This document shows, piece by piece, positions 7,953 through 16,960 of a stretch of DNA of 32,557 nt. Below the pieces are notes generated by a model. The model was given only the letters and a program-made list of their open reading frames with translations. It did no database searches and was not told the DNA's origin. The position numbers and the translations under genes are program-made. The stretch covers positions 1-32,557 of IMG/VR virus record IMGVR_UViG_3300042691_024752. The stretch is one strand, 5' to 3'. Source of the DNA: a virus. Every line of letters starts with the position of its first letter. The stretch's first letter is position 1.

Positions 7953-10900
7953 TGGTGTCGTTAGGGAACAGCGACTGAAACATCTCTCGACTCACAGACG
8001 ACTGAGAACCGGCCCCTGGTGCTTGCGCACCAGGCTTCTTGTCCAGTAACCCTGGTACACCTTTGGAAGGCGCGGTAGGAGGCAGTTTACGAAGTTGTTG
8101 CGCAGCAGGCCCCGTAGGAGGCCCCGTTTGTATCAAATTCGTCCTAGGCACTTCGCTCTCGTAAATACTCAAAGGCGCTGGAATGCGTGTGGCTATCGTG
8201 CGACCAAGCAATTCGGCAAAGTTTGACGCATAGTTGGCTTCTTGTTTTTTATCTACGCCACGGCGTAACAAGGCCGCCATCATCTGAGGGTCTTGCAAAG
8301 CTTTTTCTATGGTACTGCGCACCATAAAGTTGGGCATTTTGTCAAAGATTTCACGCACATATTTCGAGCCGGCAGAAGCGGCAATCAATGAGCCTGGTCC
8401 ACCGCCAGACACACTAGTGCCGATGTTTGCACCAACGATACGCATGGCCAACTCTTCTACCGCACCAGCGCCGTCCAGGACTTTGTTGAGCTCATTCTTG
8501 TTGCTCAAAGCCTTTTCAACCCGCATCATTGGAATCATTAGACGCTTGAGGTTGTTCACCTCTTGCTGGGTAATGATGTTTTGACTGCGCATGATATTGA
8601 CAATCGAAGGCTGATTAGCGCCTAGAGGCTTTAACAATGCATCATTGAATGCCTGGATGCTGAAGCGGCCATCTCCACCTGCCTTGGTATAGGCGTAATC
8701 AAACAGGGTGGACTTCAATCCGTTGACAGCATCGGGCCCGCCAGCACTTGCAAGTTTGACCAAACCAGAAATGTTCTTGACAGGAAATTTGCTGTTGAGT
8801 GCATCAATAACAGCAGTGGTTGGGTTCTCAAACTTCAACAGTTGTGCAAACGCTGACTGATTTGCAATAGTCTTGTTGATTTCGCTGTTTTCGTCCCGTA
8901 TTGCACGAAAGGCAAGTTCAGCTTTCTTTGCGTCTTGCAAGTCAGCATAGATACCCAGCTTCTCCAGCATAGGTTGATTTTCAGCCGCAAATTTCTCCAA
9001 CATGCGAGGATTCAAACGACCCGTTATAGGGTCAATTGATTTTGCTGCCATCAATCGATACACACGGTCTTGTGCGTCTCGGATAGAGACCACGCTAATA
9101 TCTGCCAAATCGGCTTGCGGCTTTAATGCCAAAGCCAATTTACTGCGCTTACCATATTTGTTGACTGCATCGTCGTATTGAGTACGCATGAATTTCACTG
9201 CGTCTTCAACCTCATTCATACGCATTGCAGTTACATCGGCGTTGGAGCCAAAAGCCTTTGTCACCAGTATCTCTGGGGGCATGCGCTCTTTTCCTGCCAC
9301 TGTCTTTGCTCCGGGGCCCGTGATGCTTGCCTCACTGGCAAAGGTGCGAGTGAACGTATCGTTCAAGGCCTTAGAAAAACCTCTAGCCTGATCGAATGCA
9401 GGAGCCTTTAATGTCTCCAAATCTTTGAGGATTCCCTCAGCAAGCGTGCCATAGAACTTCGCATCGCCCATCTCGCCTTTGCCTGCGGCTTCGCGTGCAA
9501 GAGACAACAGATTGCTTCGATAGTTGACCATCTCGCCAACATCCATATCTTTAAGCCTTGGAACAAATCTGTCAGGCACTTTTCCTGTTTCCATGAACTC
9601 ATCCGTATTTCGGCCAAGTTTGTACTTCATGACGGAGGCATCATCAATGCCAAAAGTGCTTAGGATGTCCTTAACCAACTTTGGCGTGGTGTTCTTGTAA
9701 ACAACATCCGCGATCCCTAAGGTTGCATCTAGGAACGCACGACTTGCGTTAGTAGGTACGATTTCTGCGCCCTTAACCGTTGTTTCACGCAGAGTAATCA
9801 GGGGCCACTTGCCCGTCTTCTCGTAAATGGCTTCGGCCTGTGGGCCTTCCATTGGCACCTTCTTAGGGGGTCCTTGAACACGTTTGACAGGGGCGATCTG
9901 GCGAAGACCCTCGGTCCACAGTTCGTTTTCCATGTCCCGAGCTTGGCGTAATGCAAGCTCTGTTTCAAACTTGACGAGGTCGCCAATCTCTCTACGAGCA
10001 CCGGGCGTATCCTTAGAGATAGCCGCTATCTTTTTAGCAGCAGTCGCATCTGCCGCTGCAAGACGGCCATTGAGCATGGCCGTATAGGCGTCTTGTTCCA
10101 CTTGTGCCGCTTTGCGCAAAGCATCGGGAGTGCCTACTTCTCGCAACCTTTGAACCAACAGCTTATATGCAAGCAAGGAGTCTTCTCCCTGCTTGACTGT
10201 TTGCCCAGAGAACTCCGCATTGGTGCGAGCAAGAGATGTCTCTAGCGCAGACAAAGTGATGTTGCCTGTTTTCTGCGCAGCAGTTGGTGTGGCCCCCGCT
10301 GGAGCGGATTGCTCTAAGCGGCGAATAAGCAGAGGAATATTTTCTCCGGTGCCTTCCAAAATCTCATACAAACGAGCGGCGGCTTTCCCTTCTTTGGCCG
10401 AGGCACTGCGGGAGTTCTTGAGGTTCTTTGCCCAGTCAGTGACGTCACCTACTGAATTAACTACAAAGCGGCCTGGGGCAAAGATGCCTCCGATTACTTC
10501 TGCGCCAAAACGCACACCTTTTTCGCCAGGGAAAAGTTCCTCTGCAAAGAAGGCCCCGGTCCCTGCTCCGGTGGCCGCGACTGTTTCAGCAGCGCCAAAG
10601 CTAATTGGAGTTTTACGCGCTGATTCTCCTATGGAAGAGATGAACCGTGAGACGCGGTTACCGGTAAATTTAGGAAGGAAATAGGCAGAAGGAGAGAAGG
10701 CAATGGAGGTACCAAACGTGCGACCACCTTCTCGTACAGAGACGAGGTCCTCACGAAGGGGAGGCTGTTCGTAATCTTCGAACAGTTTTTCCAGGCCGTA
10801 GTTGACCGCCATACCGCCCAAAAGTCCTGCACCAAAACCCAAAGGAGGACCGAGAGGAGCAAGAGGCCCCATAAAAGGCGCCGCTATAGTACCTGCTCTC

Positions 10901-11160
10901 AGGCCCAACATAGACCCAGCAGAGATAGGAATGCTCTCTCGCATGCCAATCTTGATACCTTGGCCAAGAGCCTCGGCCTTTTCGCCAAGTGTTGGATACT
11001 CCGACTGAGAGATTTGCTCCAGCGCCTTTAACTGATCCGCTGCGTTAGCGGCGGGAACAGTACGACGTCCTTGAAGTAGCGCAGGCGGAGCTGTTCCACC
11101 CCCTGTGTCAGGTAGAGTCAATGCATCAAGTTGCTTTTGAATCTCTTCAGGAGTTGCCAT
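7912..11160 (-). CDS. Very large internal virion (ejection-type) protein
   Basis: The product has 1082 residues and is the last gene of the leftward virion operon. Residues 76-121 are a glycine- and proline-rich hydrophobic stretch. A second small-residue-rich region lies at about 170-220. A long, mostly helical and charged body follows, and the C-terminus is low in complexity and rich in Pro, Gly and Ala. Size, amphipathic helices, hydrophobic glycine-rich segments and position beside other Ala/Gln-rich virion proteins resemble podoviral ejection proteins (the P22 gp16/gp20 and T7 gp15/gp16 functional class). I see no lytic transglycosylase motif. No motif identifies it outright, so the role is inferred. 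Its 3' end overlaps the plus-strand nuclease gene tail to tail. Confidence 0.65.
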   Translation of the reverse strand: MATPEEIQKQLDALTLPDTGGGTAPPALLQGRRTVPAANAADQLKALEQISQSEYPTLGEKAEALGQGIKIGMRESIPISAGSMLGLRAGTIAAPFMGPLAPLGPPLGFGAGLLGGMAVNYGLEKLFEDYEQPPLREDLVSVREGGRTFGTSIAFSPSAYFLPKFTGNRVSRFISSIGESARKTPISFGAAETVAATGAGTGAFFAEELFPGEKGVRFGAEVIGGIFAPGRFVVNSVGDVTDWAKNLKNSRSASAKEGKAAARLYEILEGTGENIPLLIRRLEQSAPAGATPTAAQKTGNITLSALETSLARTNAEFSGQTVKQGEDSLLAYKLLVQRLREVGTPDALRKAAQVEQDAYTAMLNGRLAAADATAAKKIAAISKDTPGARREIGDLVKFETELALRQARDMENELWTEGLRQIAPVKRVQGPPKKVPMEGPQAEAIYEKTGKWPLITLRETTVKGAEIVPTNASRAFLDATLGIADVVYKNTTPKLVKDILSTFGIDDASVMKYKLGRNTDEFMETGKVPDRFVPRLKDMDVGEMVNYRSNLLSLAREAAGKGEMGDAKFYGTLAEGILKDLETLKAPAFDQARGFSKALNDTFTRTFASEASITGPGAKTVAGKERMPPEILVTKAFGSNADVTAMRMNEVEDAVKFMRTQYDDAVNKYGKRSKLALALKPQADLADISVVSIRDAQDRVYRLMAAKSIDPITGRLNPRMLEKFAAENQPMLEKLGIYADLQDAKKAELAFRAIRDENSEINKTIANQSAFAQLLKFENPTTAVIDALNSKFPVKNISGLVKLASAGGPDAVNGLKSTLFDYAYTKAGGDGRFSIQAFNDALLKPLGANQPSIVNIMRSQNIITQQEVNNLKRLMIPMMRVEKALSNKNELNKVLDGAGAVEELAMRIVGANIGTSVSGGGPGSLIAASAGSKYVREIFDKMPNFMVRSTIEKALQDPQMMAALLRRGVDKKQEANYASNFAELLGRTIATRIPAPLSIYESEVPRTNLIQTGPPTGPAAQQLRKLPPTAPSKGVPGLLDKKPGAQAPGAGSQSSVSREMFQSLFPNDTISPMLAQGQQPAA
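8015..8034. terminator. Candidate terminator hairpin downstream of the plus-strand pair
   Basis: CCTGGTGC (8015-8022), loop TTGC, and GCACCAGG (8027-8034) form a perfect 8-bp stem on a tetraloop, 62 bases after the stop of the plus-strand nuclease gene. It is followed on the plus strand by the moderately T-rich CTTCTTGT. It lies inside the convergent virion gene, where it encodes a PGAQAPGA stretch, so it could simply reflect coding sequence. A dual use as terminator for the rightward transcript is plausible. Confidence 0.35.
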
Positions 11161-11163
11161 GGT

Positions 11164-13125
11164 TTATTTCTTCCACTTTGATTGTGTTCCGTTCCACAAG
11201 AAGTTTGTCCCGCTTGGTAGCGCTTGCACTTCCTCAATGGTATATACACGGGGAGGAATCCCTGCCTTCTTTTGGAAGTTGCTTATGTCTCTCGTCACGT
11301 TAAGCGCGTTTCTTCTTGCATCAACAGTATATGAGTCGTTAGTTGCATCTGCCTGAGCGGCTTTCAGCTTTTGCATCAAGAAGTCATCAATACCTACCAT
11401 GCGGCTACCAAGAGAAGCAGGGTTGTCAAAGAACGCTGGACCAATATCCAACTCTTTTTCAATCGCCTTCATCTCCGTAGTGGCGTAATGGGGGTTGTTT
11501 TGCAATGACTTAATAAGGTCTCGCACTGCCGTATCAAAGAACGTACGTGCTTCATCTGCTTTAGCGTCCACTTGGCCAAAGACTCGCAAAACAGGCATTG
11601 TCTTGATGTATGGAATGGGGCCTGCAACTAGGCCTCTTTGATTCCATAACGTCTTTTGGTCTTTAGGTGTATTGAGTGCTACGTATGTATCCTTTGCCTC
11701 AGCAGGTACGTCGGCAGGCACCGTTCCAGGAGCCCCACTGACCACATTTGAAACAGGAGCTTTTTCTGCACCAGGTTTTGTAGCGGCAGCTGGAGCAGCA
11801 GGAGGTGTTCCGCCACGTAGATCAAGTGCAGTTCGTACAAAAGAAGGCAAATCATTGCGCACCTCTACGTAGCTCTTGTTTCCTGTGACGGGGTCCACTC
11901 TTTCCACCATTTGTGCTTGCGTATAGTTTGTCACGGCAGACAGGAAAACTCGTTCTTGTTCTGGAGTGAGTTTTCCAGCAGCGTAGTCCGGTGCCATTGT
12001 GGAGAAGATGTTTAAAGTTGCGCCAGTTACTCCTGCACCAAAGGGCCCTTTGCCCTCTGCCGCGGTCTTTTTCGCCTCTTGTTTGATGATCTCTCCAAAC
12101 AGCGCTCTCTTTTGCTTTAGAAGCTCATTGTTTGCTGCTTGGATTTGATCAACATCTTTCTCAGATGCCTGCAACGCGGCCATCTTGATAGCGCGCTCGC
12201 CCTTATCAATCTCCGCTACGCGGGCCATCATGTCTTGCGGTAGTGTTCTGGCAGCACCTGCCAAACGAGACACAAAACTTCCACGCAATGGACGGCCTTG
12301 ATCATCCACATTAGAGCCAAAACCAAAGGCCCGTTGGCCGAGAGACATCAACAGTTGTGCCTCACTCGCGCCTTTGGTGTCTCCCAAAATTGTCCGATAA
12401 GCAGGCTCACGTGCACGTGTCAGTGATGCCAAATCAGGCAAGCGCTGGGGTTGTTTTGCAATTAACTCTTGCATGCCTTGTTTGGCAGCAGTAACTACTT
12501 CTTGAGGATATTTCAGCAAAGGCTCGTCTTTTTCAGCAGGGGTTACACCGTCCTCACCGGACCCCGCTTGAAAATTTTGGACATAGCCTCCTCTTGCCAT
12601 AGCAATAGGAGGAGCGCCAGCAATACCCCCTGTCTCAGGAGGTGGAGGGCCAGTCATGTCTTGTGGGCCGCCACCCATCATTGCCGCCATCATTTCAGGA
12701 GGCATTTCAGAAGCGCCTGGGGCCATTGGAGGAGCCATTGGTGCGCCTGGAGGCATAGGAGGTGGAGCCATTGGAAGCTGTGGCCCTTGCATCAATTCAG
12801 CCGAAGCAGGAGCAGCACCAATGCCTTGCTGTTGAGCAAGCACAGGCTGCAAAAGGGCAAGCACTTCTTGTGGGGTATCTTTGGCCGCACGATATCCGAC
12901 CATGTCGGCTAGTTCGTCCACACGGGCATCGATGGAGCGCATATCCCCACGTAAGTTGTTCATCAAGATTTCAGGAGACTTTGGAGAACGGCCCATGACC
13001 TCGGAGGCAACACGGTCTTCTTCGTCCATGTCCTCCATGTCATCATCTTCCATCTCCATCATGTCCTTAAACCCGGCCATGATGCCGACGTTTTCAACAT
13101 CATTTTCTACCATTTTGTTTTTCAT
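11164..13125 (-). CDS. Pro/Met-rich virion-associated protein with coiled coil
   Basis: This 653-residue protein starts at ATG 13125 with GAGGG five bases upstream. The N-terminus (about 20-40) is a strongly acidic Met/Asp/Glu cluster. Residues about 105-170 are a Pro/Met/Ala/Gly low-complexity linker. A MARGGYVQNFQAG motif then begins a helical region with a long charged coiled coil (about 310-370). A second Pro/Ala linker lies in the middle, and the C-terminus is a compact domain with IEEVQALPSGTNF. The MARGG-type motif is a pattern I associate with structural proteins of uncultured aquatic phages. A role as an internal or tail-associated virion protein fits the operon, but no function is proven. 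Confidence 0.62.
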   Translation of the reverse strand: MKNKMVENDVENVGIMAGFKDMMEMEDDDMEDMDEEDRVASEVMGRSPKSPEILMNNLRGDMRSIDARVDELADMVGYRAAKDTPQEVLALLQPVLAQQQGIGAAPASAELMQGPQLPMAPPPMPPGAPMAPPMAPGASEMPPEMMAAMMGGGPQDMTGPPPPETGGIAGAPPIAMARGGYVQNFQAGSGEDGVTPAEKDEPLLKYPQEVVTAAKQGMQELIAKQPQRLPDLASLTRAREPAYRTILGDTKGASEAQLLMSLGQRAFGFGSNVDDQGRPLRGSFVSRLAGAARTLPQDMMARVAEIDKGERAIKMAALQASEKDVDQIQAANNELLKQKRALFGEIIKQEAKKTAAEGKGPFGAGVTGATLNIFSTMAPDYAAGKLTPEQERVFLSAVTNYTQAQMVERVDPVTGNKSYVEVRNDLPSFVRTALDLRGGTPPAAPAAATKPGAEKAPVSNVVSGAPGTVPADVPAEAKDTYVALNTPKDQKTLWNQRGLVAGPIPYIKTMPVLRVFGQVDAKADEARTFFDTAVRDLIKSLQNNPHYATTEMKAIEKELDIGPAFFDNPASLGSRMVGIDDFLMQKLKAAQADATNDSYTVDARRNALNVTRDISNFQKKAGIPPRVYTIEEVQALPSGTNFLWNGTQSKWKK

Positions 13126-13134
13126 ATTGCCCTC

Positions 13135-14244
13135 TTAAAAGAGTCCTGCTTTCTTTGCACCAGCCGCAGTGGCCAAAGTACCTAAACCGATTCCCAAAGC
13201 CTGTTGGAAGGGACTAGCGGAGGGCTGGCTTGCCACTGCTGTAGACATTTGTGTAGACGGCGCGCCCTTGTAGATGTCCGACAAGAAGCCTGCCTGTTGA
13301 TAGGGGGAGTAGACTTTTTGCAGTTCAGTGGCACGTTGAGCGTCAAGCTGTTGTTGGTTGAGCGCTTGTTGAGACTGGCCAACGTTGTACAAGAAGTTAA
13401 CATCACCTTGACGCATAGCCTGTGCTGTCTGACCCAGAGCACCTTGTTGGATACCCAGCTGACCCATTTGAGCGCCTAGTTGCCCTAATCCAGAAGACAT
13501 TTGCGCGCCTTGACCAAACTCCTGCCCAGCAAGAGAGCCGATGCCCGCGGCTGACTGGCCTAGTCCCTGGCCTAGTGCCAGTTGTCTTTGCTTGGCTGCT
13601 TCAAAAGTACCCATGCCGGCCTGTTGGGCCTGAGCATAGTTTTGTGCGTAATCTTGCATGATGCGCTGAGACATGACGTCTTGCAGGCCTCGCTCCATCT
13701 CTGCGCGCTGTACGCCCTCACGGGTGCTACCAAAGGCCCCGGATTTAACTGCCTGAGCCGCCGCACCTTGACGTGCAATATCGCCTTGACGGCGCATTTC
13801 TGCCAGGCTTTGCTGGGTAACAAGCGCCTGATAGGGGTTCATGAACTGTGCGGCCATGGTGGGGTCATATTGACCAGCACCCTGTGTCATTGCTCCGATG
13901 CCCGCGGTTAGGACATTTTGAGCTTCTCCATATTGGTCCCGTGTATCCGCACCGCGAAGCACGTTAGCCGCTTCTCCGGTAGTGCCATAGGCCTGTGTAA
14001 CCGCTTGATTGGCAGAGGTTAGGTAAGGATCAAAAGCACCAATCCCTTGGCCGATAGCCGCGTTCATTGCTGTTTGTTGAGCAGGCGCAAAGCCCGCTAC
14101 GTTGTAGCCAGGGAGTTGCTCTGCTAAGGGCGTTCTTCCCTCGTTAAGCGCCAAACCTTTTGCTTGCTTTAATAGGTCAAGTTTATAGGCTTCAATCTCC
14201 GGGGCTTCCCGGACAATTTGTTGTGTTGTTGTGGTTTCTGCCAT
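13135..14244 (-). CDS. Ala/Gln/Gly-rich internal virion protein
   Basis: The 369-residue protein is almost wholly predicted helix, rich in Ala, Gln and Gly. It contains FMNPYQALVTQQSLAEMRR followed by KSGAFGSTREGVQR (about residues 125-175), a conserved stretch common in phage internal or DNA-ejection proteins. The middle is a quasi-repeated GxGLGQ/LGQ region (about 220-280). The C-terminus has a small hydrophobic glycine-rich segment. An AAGGGC ribosome site precedes ATG 14244. It sits between two larger low-complexity virion genes, which supports a joint ejectosome role. This is inference from composition and neighbours. Confidence 0.62.
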   Translation of the reverse strand: MAETTTTQQIVREAPEIEAYKLDLLKQAKGLALNEGRTPLAEQLPGYNVAGFAPAQQTAMNAAIGQGIGAFDPYLTSANQAVTQAYGTTGEAANVLRGADTRDQYGEAQNVLTAGIGAMTQGAGQYDPTMAAQFMNPYQALVTQQSLAEMRRQGDIARQGAAAQAVKSGAFGSTREGVQRAEMERGLQDVMSQRIMQDYAQNYAQAQQAGMGTFEAAKQRQLALGQGLGQSAAGIGSLAGQEFGQGAQMSSGLGQLGAQMGQLGIQQGALGQTAQAMRQGDVNFLYNVGQSQQALNQQQLDAQRATELQKVYSPYQQAGFLSDIYKGAPSTQMSTAVASQPSASPFQQALGIGLGTLATAAGAKKAGLF

Positions 14245-14246
14245 GA

Positions 14247-16538
14247 TCAGCCCTTCACCATTCCGCCTTTTTCAAGCGATTTCATAAGTTTGTACATTCT
14301 TGCTGCCCCTTTGCGTCGGCTTCCTCCGCCCGCATTGCGCACGGCCTTGGCGGTAAATACAAACTCCCCATCTGACAGCATTGCAGGAATGTCGTCCGAA
14401 GTGCCTGTACCCGGCCCATTGATTGGTCCTGTCTTACGAGGGAATTCCCTGATAGAACCACCTTTTGCGGCCATTACGGGCTCCTCCGTACCAATAAAGG
14501 GAGAGTAGTACTGTTGGCGGCGTTGGGCACGGCGACCGTAGTAAGGAGAATACTCTGCCTGCATGATGCCCGTAGGAGTGACAACCCCTGACGGGTCAGC
14601 ACCTTGAGTGCCTGAATAATAAGTCTCACGGTAAGGGTTGTATGCCTGCGCACCGGGGGACTGGTAGTTGTATAAACGTCCACTAAACTGACTTGGGTTA
14701 TCCCGCATGTAGTCCTGTCCTGTGTAGTTGCGTTCAAAGGCAGGAGCCTGCGTACCGGGATCTCTTTTAAATCCACCAGAGGCGGCTGTAACCCCTAGAC
14801 CTGCTGCTGCTAATGGCGTATATCTAGAAAAAATACCTGGTTTGTTTGCGTTGTATGCGGTTTCATAAGCAGCGTTTGCCTCCGCCGTAGTCGGAGTAAG
14901 ACCTTCTGCTCTGGCCGCTCGTACGTACTCCGATCGTGCTCTACTTCCTTCAAGAATAGCCTTTTGATTTTCCGCTTGGACACTTGGACGGTCTGGAGAG
15001 AGATATTCCTTGTACCCAGTTTTTAGAGCATCAACACCTCTGTCGTACCCGGTTTTTACAGTGTCAATACCTCTGTTGACTACTTGTCGTGCAGTGTCCA
15101 TAGGGCCTGTTCTACCTAAAATATCGCGTTCAATCGCAACATTGCTAGGTGAAGGTCCAAGACTATTAGGGCTCACAGAATCAGGGCGCATTCCAATACT
15201 TCTAAGATAGTCTGTCTCATACCTGTTTTGTAATCCTATCGCATCTACATCACTCGCGTAAGCTGAATCAATGCCAGGAGGGATATTAGTGGGGGTTACA
15301 TTTGCGGGAGGAGGTATGCCCGCAGTAGATACATTAGCTCCAGACTGATCGGTAGCAGTTCCGACGGCCTGTACCGGGCCGGAAGCATTTACCTGAGAAA
15401 TAGGAATACCCCCTTCTGCAATAGACCCGCCGCTTACAGGAATAGACCTGTCTTCTACAGGAACATCCGACGGCCGCTGTGGAGAAGTTGCAGTGGGTTT
15501 TGGAAAATAGCCCTGTTGCTGACCATAGGCAACGCCTGCCCCTGTAAGGCCACTGACTGCTCCTGTCCTTATTGCATTTTTAAGGGACATGCCCGAGGCC
15601 AAACCAAAACCAGTACCAAGCGCGCCGGCGGTCAAACCTTGATTTAATATGCTACCTGTCGCACCAGGCAAATACTCACCTACCGAAGGAGCGATAGTGC
15701 CCCCAATGTAGCCCAGGGCCGCACTCTTGAGAGTGTCTGTTAAATTACCGCCAGTCAAGGCCGTTATACCACCGCTCACAAGCGCCGCAGTGCCAGCAGT
15801 ACCAATACCAAAACCAGCCACAGCCGGTCCAAGGACCATGGTCGCACCGATTGTTAGAGCAATACGTCCAATAGGACTTGAGGCTACTTCTTTTACAACG
15901 TTTACAACAGCTTTTGCTGGAGCAGTAACGGCTTTCCATACACTGCTAAAGAACCCATATTCCATCAATCCTGTATACGGATTGCGAGTTCCCATGCCGC
16001 CCGCCTGTCGCAGCATTTCTGCTTCTTGAGGAGTAATGTGCGCAAGCATTGTGTCGCCGTGACGTCCCATCCCTTGAAGGGCTTGAGCAGCATCCGCTAG
16101 GCCGCCGTTCTTCATCGCCATAGGCTCTTGTGATCCGGGAGCCATGGCCTCTGGAGCGACGTTCTGTGCGCGCTGAATGCGCTGCTCATTTACAGCAGCA
16201 AGCATCGTAGAAATAAAGTTTGGATCAAACTGGGCAGGGAAGTCCCCTTCCTCAATTGCTCCAGCTTCTATGCCTTGACGAATCATTTCTCCATATTGCT
16301 CTGGGTACTGCAACATGTATTCAAGTAAGGTAATGAAAGCTTCAATCTCACTAGGCTTTAAATTTAACCCACCTAGACTTTGGCTAATAGCCGATTTATA
16401 GTCATTAAAAGCCTGTGGGTCTGTCTCTTGCAGCGCAGAAGATGCGGCGTTATACGCGTCTAAACTTGAGACGTAGCCCTGTGGGGGTTCCTTTTTTTGC
16501 ATGGGCAGGGGAGCCGCCATGATGCCTTCATTCGCCAT
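14247..16538 (-). CDS. Large virion protein with hydrophobic core and conserved LSDGEFV C-terminal motif
   Basis: The product has 763 residues, with AAAGGA upstream of ATG 16538. The N-terminal 1-125 is helical. A segment at about 160-195 (MLAHITPQEAEMLRQAGG, then TRNPYTGLMEYG) and a C-terminal segment (GPINGPGTGTSDDIP followed by AMLSDGEFVFTAKAV, about residues 710-745) are motifs I recognise from many uncultured phage structural proteins. Residues about 225-265 and 270-320 are hydrophobic and glycine-rich and could insert in or cross a membrane. The middle is low complexity with Tyr-rich stretches. The C-terminus is basic and ends in a GGMVKG tail. It is likely an ejection or tape-like virion component. 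The motif functions are unknown. Confidence 0.65.
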   Translation of the reverse strand: MANEGIMAAPLPMQKKEPPQGYVSSLDAYNAASSALQETDPQAFNDYKSAISQSLGGLNLKPSEIEAFITLLEYMLQYPEQYGEMIRQGIEAGAIEEGDFPAQFDPNFISTMLAAVNEQRIQRAQNVAPEAMAPGSQEPMAMKNGGLADAAQALQGMGRHGDTMLAHITPQEAEMLRQAGGMGTRNPYTGLMEYGFFSSVWKAVTAPAKAVVNVVKEVASSPIGRIALTIGATMVLGPAVAGFGIGTAGTAALVSGGITALTGGNLTDTLKSAALGYIGGTIAPSVGEYLPGATGSILNQGLTAGALGTGFGLASGMSLKNAIRTGAVSGLTGAGVAYGQQQGYFPKPTATSPQRPSDVPVEDRSIPVSGGSIAEGGIPISQVNASGPVQAVGTATDQSGANVSTAGIPPPANVTPTNIPPGIDSAYASDVDAIGLQNRYETDYLRSIGMRPDSVSPNSLGPSPSNVAIERDILGRTGPMDTARQVVNRGIDTVKTGYDRGVDALKTGYKEYLSPDRPSVQAENQKAILEGSRARSEYVRAARAEGLTPTTAEANAAYETAYNANKPGIFSRYTPLAAAGLGVTAASGGFKRDPGTQAPAFERNYTGQDYMRDNPSQFSGRLYNYQSPGAQAYNPYRETYYSGTQGADPSGVVTPTGIMQAEYSPYYGRRAQRRQQYYSPFIGTEEPVMAAKGGSIREFPRKTGPINGPGTGTSDDIPAMLSDGEFVFTAKAVRNAGGGSRRKGAARMYKLMKSLEKGGMVKG

Positions 16539-16540
16539 GA

Positions 16541-16621
16541 TTATCCTTTCCAGTTATTGCCAAAGGCCTCATGGGCCGCGCGTCGGGAAAGGACGCGAAT
16601 ATGGCTGTAATTATGTCGCAT
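16541..16621 (-). CDS. Candidate 26-residue basic micro-protein
   Basis: This frame fills the 87-base gap between two virion genes. It starts at ATG 16621, five bases after the upstream stop at 16626, with AGGA nine bases before. It ends in TAA at 16541, two bases before the next ATG. The translation is MRHNYSHIRVLSRRAAHEAF plus GNNWKG: basic and aromatic. Exact packing between neighbours supports it. A 6-bp stem hairpin (16579-16597) in the same stretch offers a non-coding alternative. No function is known to me. Confidence 0.5.
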   Translation of the reverse strand: MRHNYSHIRVLSRRAAHEAFGNNWKG

Positions 16622-16625
16622 TTCA

Positions 16626-16958
16626 CTAGTTCCTGTCTATCTCTAGATAGGATAAGTAGAAATGAACGGTTGCAACGCTAGACTCCACCCGGAGCTCGTC
16701 CAAATCATCCAAAACAAGCGGTACGCCATTGAATACATCAATGGTTGCATTTGGGGCCAGAATGTAGCCTTTGAGCAGGAAATGCTCTGCGCCTGCGCCA
16801 TCGTCATACTGTGAGACAGTAAGCGTGGCCCGTGCGGCGTTGGCATTGGTCACTCGTAGCGACTTTGCAATTGTCATGTTTCCTGTAGGAACAGCGTATA
16901 TCAACGTCTCAGTGGCCGCGCTTGGTATCAGTGCTTTTCTAAAATATTTATTGGCCAT
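16626..16958 (-). CDS. Small beta-rich virion structural protein
   Basis: This 110-residue protein has alternating hydrophobic strands, including ETLIYAVPTGNMTIAKSLRV and a late VHFYLSYLEI strand. The pattern is that of a small beta-sandwich with a YxVPxG turn, common in phage tail or decoration proteins. A GGGG ribosome site precedes ATG 16958. It sits just downstream of the C1q-like gene in the structural operon. The exact virion location is unknown. Confidence 0.6.
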   Translation of the reverse strand: MANKYFRKALIPSAATETLIYAVPTGNMTIAKSLRVTNANAARATLTVSQYDDGAGAEHFLLKGYILAPNATIDVFNGVPLVLDDLDELRVESSVATVHFYLSYLEIDRN

Positions 16959-16960
16959 GT

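Noticed and set aside
10193-10684. 163-codon open frame on the plus strand
   Set aside because: Antisense to the large ejection-type gene; low-complexity translation and no recognisable family.
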